Assembly (NCBI GenBank): GCA_027625915.1
Contig: JANTQA010000057.1
Coordinates: forward strand, 10,602,001 to 10,666,000
From: Anaeramoeba flamelloides
Taxonomy: Eukaryota; Metamonada; Anaeramoebidae
Direction: 5' to 3'
Length of the DNA stretch: 64,000 nt
In this document: positions 24,663 to 36,400 of the stretch, one piece after another
How the letters are laid out: each line of letters begins with the position of its first letter
Numbering within the stretch: the stretch's first letter is position 1
The notes under the pieces: model-generated
The model's input: only the letters and a program-made list of their open reading frames with translations
Told to the model about the DNA's origin: nothing
Databases searched by the model: none
Made by a program: the position numbers and the translations under genes

Positions 24663-25552
24663 AAAATATGTTTCGTTATATACTATTAAAAAAAAAAAGA
24701 ATACATTCAACACAAAGTCAAATTAAAATTTCAAAAATTTTCCAATTAAAAATGAAAAAAATATTACTGAAAATTTTCATTTTTTTTTTTCAATTCCCAT
24801 TAATATCTAATAAAGTTGTAAACCTTTTTCAAAATTGTTATTTCGAATAAATTTTTATTGTGTGAGTGTATTTCAAAAATATCAAATTTATTGAATTTTC
24901 TGAAAGAAATTTTCCCAGTTATGATGTTGTGTACCTTCTTTCAATTAAAACCAATTTGACATTTTTTTTTTCCAGAATGGTGGATTTAGTTTTGTATAAT
25001 ATTGTTAGTCTAATTTTCAATCAGTTTTTTCTTTTTAATTATCCCCATTCCCTAGCAATATTTTAATTATTTTTTGTTTATTGAAAAGAAAAATTACTTA
25101 TGTTTGAACTTTGTAAATTAAAGATATTTTTTAGAAGATGTATTTTCCAACTTTAGCCTCTTTAGGATGATGTCTAGACATTTTATTTAGGACTTGGAAA
25201 GTTTGGTTTTTTTCTAAAACTCTTTGGTTTTTTTACTAAAATAAGAATCATTATTAATTGATGAGGATCAACTTTTTATACCATTTCAGAGATCAAAATT
25301 TTGAGAGAGATTCGGGTCATTGATTTCTGATATAATTTTTGTTTACCAACAACAGACTGTTATTTTAGACTTCTCTTGGGTAGACAATAATACCCTAAAT
25401 TTATGAATATTATCATTTTCTAATTAATAAAAGATAATTGTAATTTCAAGTTGCCCAATATTGTTTCTGTAAATTAGTAGTAAAAATCTAAAGATCTTCA
25501 TAAGATCATTTGATAATAAAACTCTTCAGATTAAATTTATGTTTCCTGATTG

Positions 25553-26012
25553 GCTGTTGAGAGAAAAATGTTACACCGAGAAAAATAGTTGGGCACCATT
25601 TTTAATTGGGAACATTACTGAAAATGATTTTTAATTTCTTTTATTTGTGAAATAACTAAAGAAAATAACAATAATCTGCTTATTTAAATAACGATTAATG
25701 TAATTCTACTTTTTCAAAACCTGATCTCTTATAATCTAAAGCAAGTATAAAAATTACCATTTTCAGAATTAATAGTAAACTTTACCAAAACTAGGATTTT
25801 TCTTAAAATAGCATGATCTACTTGAAGTTATCATCCATTCAAATGAGTATTCTACACAAACCACAGATTAATGAACTTTTAACACCTTTAAACCTGGATT
25901 TATATAAAATTCACCTTGTTATCAATAGGATTTGATTTTCAATTTTACTAATGTTCCCAATTAAAAATTGTGTCCAACCATTTTTCGATTTCCAACAATT
26001 TTCTCTCAACAG
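25553..26012. mobile_element. foldback element with about 65-base arms
   Basis: The left arm CTGTTGAGAGAAAAATGTTA ... AATTGGGAACATTA (25553-25617) is matched in reverse complement by 25946-26012. The loop of about 330 bases has no coding signal. The flanks AGATTAAATTTATG and GATTAAATTTATTT resemble each other, which may reflect duplicated target sequence or a longer arm. Confidence 0.7.
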
Positions 26013-26345
26013 TGATCTTTGAGATTAAATTTATTTTTATTAATAAGAATTTAACAGCAATAAGATCTTTAACCAATATCTATTGGTTAATTGTTTTTTA
26101 ATGTCATGTTCCTTTGTATTAATTGTAATAATTTGATTTGGATAAAAGACATGGGAGAGGGTGTTTTGTTTAAAATGAAAAGGATTGTTAGGTATAGGTG
26201 GATTTTGGAAATCTTTTTTTGATATAAAATGATTTTGATAAAGGTAAATTAATCAACAATTATCAAAACTAATTTTCAGATTTTTGATTAATAACAAAAC
26301 TTTTGTCATTCAGCTCTAAATTGTCAAAGTCACTTGAGAAATTAT

Positions 26346-26573
26346 ACTGTTGATTGTAAAATATAAAAATCAAAATTTTCTTTCGACTTTCCAAAAAATC
26401 CATCATATAATTACAAAATAAATCACCAAAGTCACCCCATGTCTCAAAGTTTAATTAATAATTTTAAGCTATATGTAAGAATAAAAATTTGAAATGTTAT
26501 CTGATCTTGAAAAATCTTTCTCTGGAAAGCTGAATGAAAATTTTGTTCCATTTATTTTGCAACAAATAGTAGT
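26346..26573. mobile_element. M2 MITE
   Basis: The right end GGAAAGCTGAATGAAAATTT through TTTGCAACAAATAGTA is nearly consensus; the left end (TACTGTTGATTGTAAAATAT) is diverged. The length of about 228 bp matches the other M2 copies. Confidence 0.75.
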
Positions 26574-27105
26574 ATTTGTTTTACAATTATTTTTCGTTTT
26601 TTTGAACAAGATTTTATTTATTGGAACATGGAAAATAATCGAAATTATGAATTAGCTAAAAAAGGCAAAATCTTATTGAAAGAAGATTGAAAAGTTATAA
26701 AATCCGTCACAGGGATCTATATGCGTATTGTTTTTGTGAATTGATTTGCGAACCAAATCTCGAAATAATATTCAAGAATTTTTTTTTCATCTTTTTCAAT
26801 ACATATTTTCTCTTCTGAATTGGAAAATGCACGACCAAATCTAACTTTTTGTGAATAAGTCAAGTTTTATTCGTTTTTATAAAAAAAACCATTTTAGTTT
26901 CCTTCTTTAAAAATATTTGTTAGATTTTTTGAAACACCATTTGACCAAGCTGTGTGGGAATTCAAAGTTTCTACTCATCAAATATTTTTTTACCTTTTTG
27001 CTGACATTTTTTTTCATTTCTTTTAATACTTGCTAAATTTGTATTTTTTTTTGAAATTATCAACTTTTTTCAAAAAACCATTTGAACTTTTCAAAATATA
27101 AGAGA

Positions 27106-27771
27106 ATGATGAGTTCACAATTTACTGATCAAAACACCAAATTACAGTTGTGCCTTGCTTTACTTGATTTGGGATCACAGCGATATCTCGGCAAGCAGAA
27201 AATTGGAAAAAGTATGCAAAGTCACAAGCAAGAAGAAAAGCACAAACAATATTCCTCAAATTTTGAAAATCTGTATTTCCTTGCTAATTTACACCTCAAG
27301 CCAAGGAAAACAACGACAAGAAGGGGGAAAAAGGTCAACCAGATTCAAGCCAAAATCGGCAACCCACAGGAGAAAAAAAAAAATCAGATTTCGAAAAAAC
27401 AGCAAGATGAACCATCAATTACCGAGAATCAATTGTCAGATTTTTTAAACCGAAAACCAAAGCCGTCATGGGGCGAAAGGATTGAATTCTTTTATATGTA
27501 CAATCCAAGGTATATCATTGGGTGGCAAAAAGGGCTAGCAACGAGCTTGGCCAAAAGACGGGACTCTCTCAAACCCTCAAAAATTATCGTGAATAAAAAG
27601 ATCCTAGTCAAAGTTGCAACGCTTGCCTGTACAACAAACACCAAAAAAGAGTTTCTCAAATTCTACAAATCAACCTCGCGTGGGATTGAGGAGTTTTTGA
27701 AAAGACTCAGTTATATCCGACAAACCCGATATGAACGAAAAAAACTTGTTTTTGTTTTAACTCAAAAGTAA
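27106..27771 (+). CDS. unrecognised basic protein, 221 residues, intronless
   Basis: I do not recognise this family. The ATG at 27106 (followed at once by a second ATG) opens a frame to TAA at 27769-27771. The protein is lysine/arginine-rich, with a polar middle (KPRKTTTRRGKK, residues about 64-75) and a better-ordered C-terminal half (SWGERIEFFYMYNPRYIIGW, then EEFLKRLSYIRQTRYERKK) that looks helical. There is no signal peptide or membrane segment. The coding DNA is visibly GC-richer than its surroundings and than the other exons here, with more CAG, AAG and CTC codons, and lacks the poly-A/N/Q tracts of the neighbours. That supports real coding, or acquisition from elsewhere. It could also be the remnant protein of an unknown mobile element; no terminal repeats were found around it. 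Confidence 0.5.
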   Translation: MMSSQFTDQNTKLQLCLALLDLGSQRYLGKQKIGKSMQSHKQEEKHKQYSSNFENLYFLANLHLKPRKTTTRRGKKVNQIQAKIGNPQEKKKNQISKKQQDEPSITENQLSDFLNRKPKPSWGERIEFFYMYNPRYIIGWQKGLATSLAKRRDSLKPSKIIVNKKILVKVATLACTTNTKKEFLKFYKSTSRGIEEFLKRLSYIRQTRYERKKLVFVLTQK

Positions 27772-29404
27772 AACATCAACTTTCTTGTCTTTTTGATTGT
27801 ATTTTTTCTTTTATTTTTTGATTATTGTTTTTTGTCAATTACTATTTTTTATTTTTTTTTTATTTAATTTCCACCTTTATTAATTTATTTTACTCCACTT
27901 TCTTTTCGTGATTTATATTCTTTATTATTTTGATTTGATCACTTGAAAAAAATATTTGAAAATTTTTACTTTTTACAAAGAGTTTTTGTTTTTTTTTGTG
28001 ATTTTTGTACTGAATTCTTTTCAAACATGAAAAATTGTCCAATTCCAATATTTTTCTCAAATTAAAAATACAATAGAGTTAAATTTGATTCTTGTGTAAG
28101 TTTAATCGAAACTTCACAACATGCTTTTTTAAGTGAAATACTTTTTTCATCTTATTAAAAGTTGGGAAAAAATTCGAAAACCCTTTTTTATAATTAATAA
28201 CTAAGATGTCAAAGAATAGAAAAAAATTGGGTGTTTGAGTGTATTGATCGATTATTGTAAAGATCATGTCAAAGTCTGAATTCTTGATAAAAAGTTTTTA
28301 ATAGTAAGCAATTATCCACACTTAACAAACTTTTCTTTTTTTTTGGAAAAAAATTTCCTATAATGATCTTCTTGTTTTGTAAGATGGGTTTTGAATATAA
28401 TAACGCTATAATGAACCAAATTGGATTGTTCCAAATTCGAAATTACAATTATTTCTTAAAGTCATAATACAAAAATAATTCATAATTCTTTTTTCAACCG
28501 GTCTCTACAGGTTATTCAAACAATTGCTATCCTTTTTTACTCTTATTGTATCGACTTTTTTTTAAATACTGTAAAATAGAGAATTAATTGGGAAATTATT
28601 TTTATAAAGAGATGAGGGTCAACAATAATCTTTTGGTAACGAAAAAAATAATGATTTGTAATAAAAAACCAAAAACTATTCTTTTTAACTTATTAGTAGT
28701 TTCCAAAGATACTTTTCTGTTCTTTCGTTTTCAACTTTTCGAAAAGTTTTAATATTTATGATCTCCAAGAAAGTTTTTCTAATTTCAAACGATTATAATT
28801 TTTCATTATCGATTTAAGGAAGTAAGTACATTTTACCATTTTGAAAATTTTTAATTGAGTAAAACATTACCAAAATGATTTTTTGGGTGCTACCAGATAT
28901 TGAAACTTGGAAATCATAATAACATTGTTCTTAGATCTATTTTTGAAAAGAAAGTGAAATCAAAATAAAACAGAGCCGAATCCAAATTTCTGAATTTTTT
29001 TCAACATTTTATTAGATAAAATTTTTGGTTTTTTTAAATAAGGTTTTGGATCAAGAAATATGTTTATACGAATGAGTGAAATACCCAATAATAAACCGAA
29101 AAAAATAGACTTCGAAAAGGTGTGTATATTTGAAACAAATCTTTTCTTTTAGACGACCAAACAAGAAAGATCACCTTTCAAAATAAATTTGAAAAAATGA
29201 ATAATAAAAAAAAAATCCGACTAAAAGCCTATTTTCCAAAAATTTTTCTTCTTTTTTCTTCTTAATTTGTATAAGAACGAAACAATTTATTATCTTGAAT
29301 TTCTCTCACCATTACTATTTATTATTATTTGACAATGAATTTTATTACCAATTTACAGTGATCAAAATAATGCATGCCAAAAAACTAGAATCCATGTTTC
29401 AAAA

Positions 29405-29830
29405 TATAATCCCAGCTTTTTTCTCTTCTTGTTCCAGGCACCACACCATAGACTGGCTTATAGTATACACAAGTTCAAATCAATTTTGATAGTAAACATC
29501 TGGATATTTCAGTAAAATTTAAATTAGGAATGAAATTTGTAGATAATTTTTCATAATTTTCTCAGTATTTTGAAATTTTTTTGTTTTTTTCATGTTTAAA
29601 AAATTTATTAAAATTAACTCTATTTTTTGAAAGAAATTTTGCAATTTGATTCTTCATTTTTAGAACTTTTTTTAAAATAAAAGAACTTTAAGAAACCAAT
29701 ACCATATTTGTATCGGGTTTATTATCAGTTTATTTGATCGGTTGATGTATAGGCTTTCTATAACAAAAGAACACGCGTTTTATTTTGAAACATACATTAA
29801 ATTATTTTGTACGCTTTATTTTGATTACAG
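29405..29830 (+). repeat. dispersed repeat, paralogue of 58095-58520
   Basis: About 430 bases collinear with 58095-58520: AAGTTCAAATCAATTTTGAn, TTTCAGTAAAATTTAAATTA, TTTTGCAATTTGATnCTTCA, AGAACTTTAAGAAACC, GGGTTTATTATCAGTTT and ATTTTGATTACAGTA. Non-coding, and the element type is unknown. Confidence 0.75.
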
Positions 29831-31088
29831 TAGTTTCAAGATTCTTTTTTCAAATATTTTTATCAAACAAAGCCAAATAAAGAATACTATTTCAAAAAAT
29901 TACAATGAAGGTATTGAATTCTCAGATTCATAAAACCGTTCCTCAAGATTCAAATCAAAATAAAAGAAAAATTTAGAAAAAATTAAAATCAGATTTTCAG
30001 AATTATCTTGATTTCTTAATTTAATGGAAAATAAATAATTTTAAAATCAGATGAATTTGTCCAATAAACCTTTATTTCTAAAGAAAGAATTCTAATAAAT
30101 CTCTGATTTTCTGAAATAAAACTAGAATTAGATGAATTAAATGAAAATTCGATTTTTTAATTCATTTTAGAAATACTTTAGAAATAGAAATTAATTTTGT
30201 TACTCGTTAATTTTACACACAAAAGTTTTTTCATACAGAATTAAAAATCAAAATAAATAAAGAATAACGAATTGTATCAAATTTTACAGATAAGCTCAAT
30301 AAATAAATTATTTTTATTTATTTTTTCAAGCTCAATTTTTTAATTTTTTGAATCTATTTTTTTAGTTGGAATGAATATATATTATACTAGGGTATATCCC
30401 ACTCTTACAATTATTGAAATATCGATTTTCTTAGCTAAAAAAATGATATGAAGAATTCAGTTTCACATAAATGGTGGCACTCTAAAAATGAAAAATACAC
30501 TTACACCCTTACTAACATAAAAAGTATTATTAATAACTCGTAGAAAAAAATAAAAATAATACAATTTTACTTTTGGAATTGGAGAAAAAAAAAGTATTAA
30601 AAGGTTCTTTATTGTTTAAATTAATTTTAAAATGAATTAATTCTTTATTTTTTGTTATTTTAATCATATTCAATTTTTATCAAATGATTTAATTTTATAT
30701 TTTTTGTTTTTAATCTTAAAGGATCAAAAAAAAAAAATTCTTATATATATATATATATATATATATAAACAATTACTAAAAAAATGCGGGAATATATTAA
30801 AAAAATGCGTCGTTATTTGTTTGAATTTGACACAATAATTAAAATACTTTTTTGGATAATATGGTATTTAAATTATTTTGAAAGAAAAATATCACTCTAA
30901 TCGTGAAAAAAAAGTCAACTTTTAAATATTATTTTTAATTGAAGCAGTGACGATCTTGAAGGAATTTAAAATGGCTAAAAATCACCAAAATTAACGCAAC
31001 AGAAAAAAAATTTTTTTTTGTTATTTTATTTCACTTAGGTTCCAAAACAAAAAAAACTTGTTTTATTTTAGTGAATTCCAAAAAAAAT

Positions 31089-31666
31089 AAACTCTTTTTT
31101 AGTCAAAGGGGACCAGTTTTATTGAAGAAATATAACACACGCTATGAGTTTAATTCATTTTATTTCTCAAAAAAAAAAATACAATTTTTAGATCAAAATC
31201 ATTTTTTCTCATTTTGTACTTTTTTTTTATTTTGTATTTTTTTTTCCTTTTTTTTTTTTTTTTTTTTTTTTTTCTGTCATACTTTTATTTTTTTTTTTTT
31301 TTTTTTAAAAGTCAATTTGAAAAAAAATGTTTGAAACAAGGAATTAACATTAAGAAAAGCGAGGATTTGTAGTTTCTTTTAAAATTCATACATTTACAAA
31401 TAAAAAATCTTATTGCCAACAATTGTAATAACCTAAAGAAATTGAAAATTTGTATGATACATTCTAATGAAAAGTGCCCAAAAGTTTTTTTAACATTTTT
31501 TTTCTTTTGGAATTTTTGATTTGTTCAGGCTTTTCTTTTATGATTATTGAATCAAATACGAAATTTATTATATCTCTTATTTCTAAACAATCAATGTTAA
31601 ATTGACTCTTAAAAATAAAGTAACTTTTTCATTTTTTACTTGGCCACTTTGATTGAAATATAGTTT
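31089..31666. mobile_element. family F1 terminal-inverted-repeat element
   Basis: Starts AAACTCTTTTTTAGTCAAAG then GGGACCAG and ends with the complementary GGCCACTTTGATTGAAATAT then AGTTT. The interior is dominated by poly-T. The 87-codon frame through it is a phenylalanine run, not a gene. Confidence 0.78.
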
Positions 31667-32479
31667 ATGTTGATTATTATTCTCGATATAATAAATATCA
31701 CCAATTGAGAATTATAATTTACTTATTTAGGAGAAATGAACAAAATTACTCGAATTATTATTCGAACTGGGTTAGTTAATACCAATAATTAAAAACAAAT
31801 TAAAAAAGAAACAGAGAGAAAAAAAAACAAATATATTTATAAAATTTTTTTTAAACAAAGAAATAAAAAAAAAATGCAAAAATTTCAACCAATTTTTAAA
31901 ATAATTTTGAAAAATATTCACTCAGCTAAAGAATATCCAAAAATAACATCTAAATTACCAAACTCAAAGTAATTGATCAATTTGATCAAGAAATTTTCAA
32001 TTGATATTTATTATTATTATTTTTTTCAAATTATTATCAATAAAATCTTACTTCTATTGTGATGAAGAGTTACAAAGGAAAAAAGATCAATTTATTACTT
32101 GCTAATAACATGACACGGTAAAAGGAAAGTATGAGTAACTTGAAAATAAAAATGAAAAAGCAAAGGCTCAATATTACCTAAGGTTTAAATCAAATCAGAT
32201 AAAAAAAAAATCTAAAGAAAAATAAACAACTTAAAAAACAATCCCCAAGTGAACATTCATTATCAATTAGTGGTTATTAAATCAACCACAAGTATCATTT
32301 TTGTGGTTTTGAGAGTCCTTAATTAAATGATAGCATTGGTTGTTGTTTTTTTTTTTTTTTGATTTTTTACCAATTATTCCTGATAAACACTTTTTAAATT
32401 TTTTTTTTTTTCCTTTTGCTTTTTTCCCTTTTCTATTTCAATTTTTTATTTTTTCGTTTTAAACATAAAAAAAATTGGG

Positions 32480-32580
32480 GTATGTCTATCCCTTGAACAC
32501 TTGTGGAATCTATGATTTTACTATTAAATTATATTTGAGGAAATTTAAGTAAAAGAACATTTAGATTGCAATTTACACTT
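32480..32580 (+). mobile_element. LINE 3'-end fragment
   Basis: Plus-strand remnant of the same LINE terminus as 7960-8090: an IYDFTIKL-like peptide, then AGATTGCAATTTACACTTTT and an A-rich tail. Strongly decayed. Confidence 0.5.
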
Positions 32581-33478
32581 TTTCTATCAATATATAAAAA
32601 AATTGATTTTTTTTAATCATATCAAAGGATAATTTCTCTTATGATCTAATATATCAAGATAAATTTTAAATATGAGCTTTCTTATTCTTATTTTCAACTT
32701 ATTACAAATCTATACGAACATTAAAATTTAATATGGCATAAAATTTCAAGGTAGAATTGGAAAATCTATATTCAGTCAAAGAAATAATTTTTGTTGATTC
32801 CATTTGTTTTAAACTTTCACACTCAAAATTTGTAGAATGTACTTACCCCCTTAAGCATATAGATTATCCTCATTTCTTATTCTGTGCTATTTCATAGACA
32901 TTTTTCTTATTATCTTTGCCACCTCAAAGATATCATGAAATACAACTTTAATTTAAATACTGAATATCTCATATAATTTTTAAAAAAATATTAGACATTC
33001 AAATACTGGTATTAGATATAATATATTGGAACAAAATTTTCACTTTCATTTTAATTGTCTTTTCGAAAAATTAGTTTTTCTAGAATAGATTAAGAATTTG
33101 GGACACCTTTGTTGGTATATTTAATATCTTTTTGATCCAATTTTTCAAAATCAATTTCTGTGAAATAAAAATCATCAATAACAGATTTTTAGTGATTGTA
33201 AAACAACTACAAGATGAAAATATGTCCTCTATAAAATTCCAATATCATTACCCCAGTTTTGTCTCAGCATGGAATAAATAGGATAAATTTTTTAAAGTTT
33301 TTTGTTAAACAAGACAAAAGATAATGGGTCAACATTCAAAAACCCAATCCACTTAAATAAAAAATTAACTTTTCAAAAAGTTAACAAACTCATTTTTTAA
33401 CAATTCACCAACTTTTTAATTGTTTTTTTTTTAAAATAAAATCACAATTGTTTCCAACTCAAAATATAAACACTTTGG

Positions 33479-36400
33479 ATGTCTCTTCAAAAAAAAACAA
33501 ATAAAAACAAATCTGTTCGTGGATCTAATATTCAAATGGAATCAGGATCAAGCTCTGATTCTAACGAAGAATTAAAAACCAGATCAGAAACAGAAACAGA
33601 AACAGAAACAGAAACAGAAACCGAATCAGAATCTGGATCCGAAAATAGTTCAGAATCCGATGTGATAGGATGGCCAGAATGGTTTTGCGATCTTGAAGGA
33701 AACGAATGGTTTGTTGAAATCAACGACGATTATTTAATGGATGATTTTAATTTTTATGGTATATCAAAGTATATCCCCCACTACCATTTAGCTTTGGACA
33801 CGATTCGTGATATAGACAATGAAGAATCACGTTTGCTTTTTTTTCTTTGTTTTTTTTTTTTTTTCTTTATTTGCACTCAACAAGAGATTCAAAAAAAAAA
33901 ATTAGAACGACCCAAAAAATAACTAATTCAGAAATTTACGATCCAAAACTTTTTTGTTTTAATAAAATATCGTTTCGACAAAAAACAAAAAGAAAGAATG
34001 AATAAATTTTTTATCTTTTTTTTTTTTGAAACAAAGCTTTTTGTTGGTTTGGATCAAAGCTGTAAAATATAGTCATTAACCCCCCTTTGGATTAAAAATT
34101 CAGATACCAATCAACTTGTAAAGGGATCTTTAACCAAAACAATAATATTTAACACAACAAAATATCAAATTTGTGCAACTCAAGAAATATTGGTGGATTT
34201 ACTACTGTTAATTGTAAATTTAAAAGATCAAAATTTTCATAAAAGCTTTTTCAAAAAAATCAAACCTCCCAAGAATTAAAACAAATCTTCAAACCCCCAA
34301 TTCTAAAAAGGAAATAAATAATTTACACTGATTTTAAGAATTAAAACGTTGAAATGTTACACAGTTTTTATAAAATTTTATTTTAGAATGAAAATTTTGT
34401 TCCATTAATTTTGCACCAAATAATATTATTTTCCAAATAATAAATGAAAATTTTTATTTCAATTTCCAAAATGAAGATTAATTATTACTGCTACAATCAA
34501 ATTACCAGAGTAAAAATTTTGTCTTAGAGTTAAATCAGGAAGTTTAATTTATTGTCTAAAAATATCATTTCTAAATGATGTTGTAAAGATCTTTTGGGTT
34601 TTTCTTCAACTTATACATTAGAAAAATATTTTGAAGAATTTGAACTTAAAATTTTCATTTTTTAATTGGAAAATAATAGTATTAATCAACAGATTGCTGG
34701 AATTTTTGTTTTTTCAGGTATTTAAAGCAAAATGTATCGGATTGTAGCCATACACAGAGTTCCAAAAAGGATTCCATTTTAGGAATTTTTAGAATCTCAA
34801 AAATTAAAATTTGGAATCATAATATTAAAATGATTCCATGGAATCAATTTTTATCAAACATTTTCCGCTTGTTAAACTCCCTTTGAGGTATAATTTTTTC
34901 AAAAACATTTAAAATTATTTTATTCTGATCCCGTTAAAATCCAAAAAAGAATTTTTTATTTGGTATCAAACTCAATTAAAAAAAAAAAGATTCTTTTGAT
35001 TCCATTTCAAAGTAAAATAATTTTCTGATCAGGAATAAACTTAAAAACATTATGATTGACGAAAAGATGATGAAAACTCAAATCACAATAAGAAAAACCT
35101 CAAATATTTATTTTTTTGAGAAATATTAAATTCTTTTTGATATTAAAAAAAAATAATTATTTATTAAATTTTGAGAATGATGTGATTCCTTGTAAAAATG
35201 AATGCAAACAAGAAATCAGCTGAGACTTACCATTGGAAGAAACAAAAATCATTTGATTCCATGGAATCAAAAAAAGAATTATTTGACTTTATTTTTAAAA
35301 AAGAATCAAAATGTGAACTTTGGCCATACCAGTATATGTACAATAAATGTGAAAAACTTTTCACTTCATTTTCATTTTAATTATCATTTTCCTTTTTCAA
35401 ATAGACACATAAAGTTCAACCAACTTCTTTGAAAACCCCATTTTGAAAGAAAATCAAAATGAAGGAAATTTTTTTTTCACATTTAACATGTATCAGCTGG
35501 TTTTTAAAAAGTGAACACTTAAGTTTTAAAATGAGCAAAGCTATTTGCTTAAAAGAGTGAATCAAACAGTTTGAGTCAGACTTTTGTAAACTTGTATTCC
35601 TCACATTATTAAAACAGTTTTAAATATACAGCCGTTTTAAATAAGTGAGAACGTTTTTTTTTTTATGAGATTTATCAGAATTAAAACTTTTTTAAAGTTT
35701 CAGTTTTAGTAAACACGATCATGAAAAAATTTTTTGAAAAAAAGATTAACCATTTGCTAATTTTTTACTTTTTGAGAACCTCACTTATAATAAACACTAT
35801 TGGTTAATAAATGATCTTTGATCAAAATTTATTTTTCAAGATATTTTACAATTTAAGTTGAAAAATCCAATTTTCCAGGTTATATTAAGATTATTTTTCA
35901 AATTTTAATAGTAAAAAATTTGAATATTATTTTTTGTTTCTAGTTAAGAGGTTATAGTCATATATTTTAAAAGCATTTTAAATTTAATAAATATCTTTCT
36001 AATGGATAACCAATTATTTTGACTATTAAAGAATTATTTCTTGATATAAATTGGAAAAAATATTTTTTTTTTGATTTTCCGTTAGGTTTTTTTTAATTTT
36101 TGTAATGAACTGAAAATTTAAATAAATTTTCAGTTCATTTCAAAAAGCAAAAAAAAAACCTAGGACACTTTCGTTTATTTTTCCAAAATTTAAAAGAATT
36201 GAGTAAAATCTTTGGTTTTATTCTATTCTTTTAATTTTGGAAAAGCTAGGCACTCTACGCCACTTGTTGGACACTTTTCTTTGTAAAAGCAATAGATTTT
36301 ACATATAAAATAGAAAACCTCTGAAAAATCTATTAATTTTACTAAATACCGAAAAATTGGGGCACTTGGCAGACATTTTCGTTAGGTTTTTTTATTAATC

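Larger units (their letters stand above)
21231..27105. other. 5.9 kb intergenic region, repeats
   Basis: No gene was recognised. Holds an F1 copy, a large foldback element, an F2 copy, a LINE 3' end with a target duplication, another foldback and an M2 MITE, each listed. From 22840 to 23060 the plus strand is notably C-rich and A-rich with little T, unlike its surroundings, but no product was recognised. The stretch 26600-27080 has only AT-rich DNA upstream of the next ORF. Confidence 0.6.
27772..33478. other. 5.7 kb intergenic region, mostly unassigned AT-rich DNA
   Basis: Contains a dispersed repeat (29405-29830), a (TA)n run (30741-30767), an F1 copy (31089-31666) and a LINE 3' remnant (32480-32580). 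Elsewhere, notably 27780-29400 and 29940-31000, I see only AT-rich sequence with short chance frames. Confidence 0.6.

Noticed and set aside
31071-31334. 87-codon plus-strand frame, and similar frames at 23818-24076 and 50630-51359
   Set aside because: Translations are runs of phenylalanine or lysine from poly-T/poly-A tracts inside F1 and F2 transposons.
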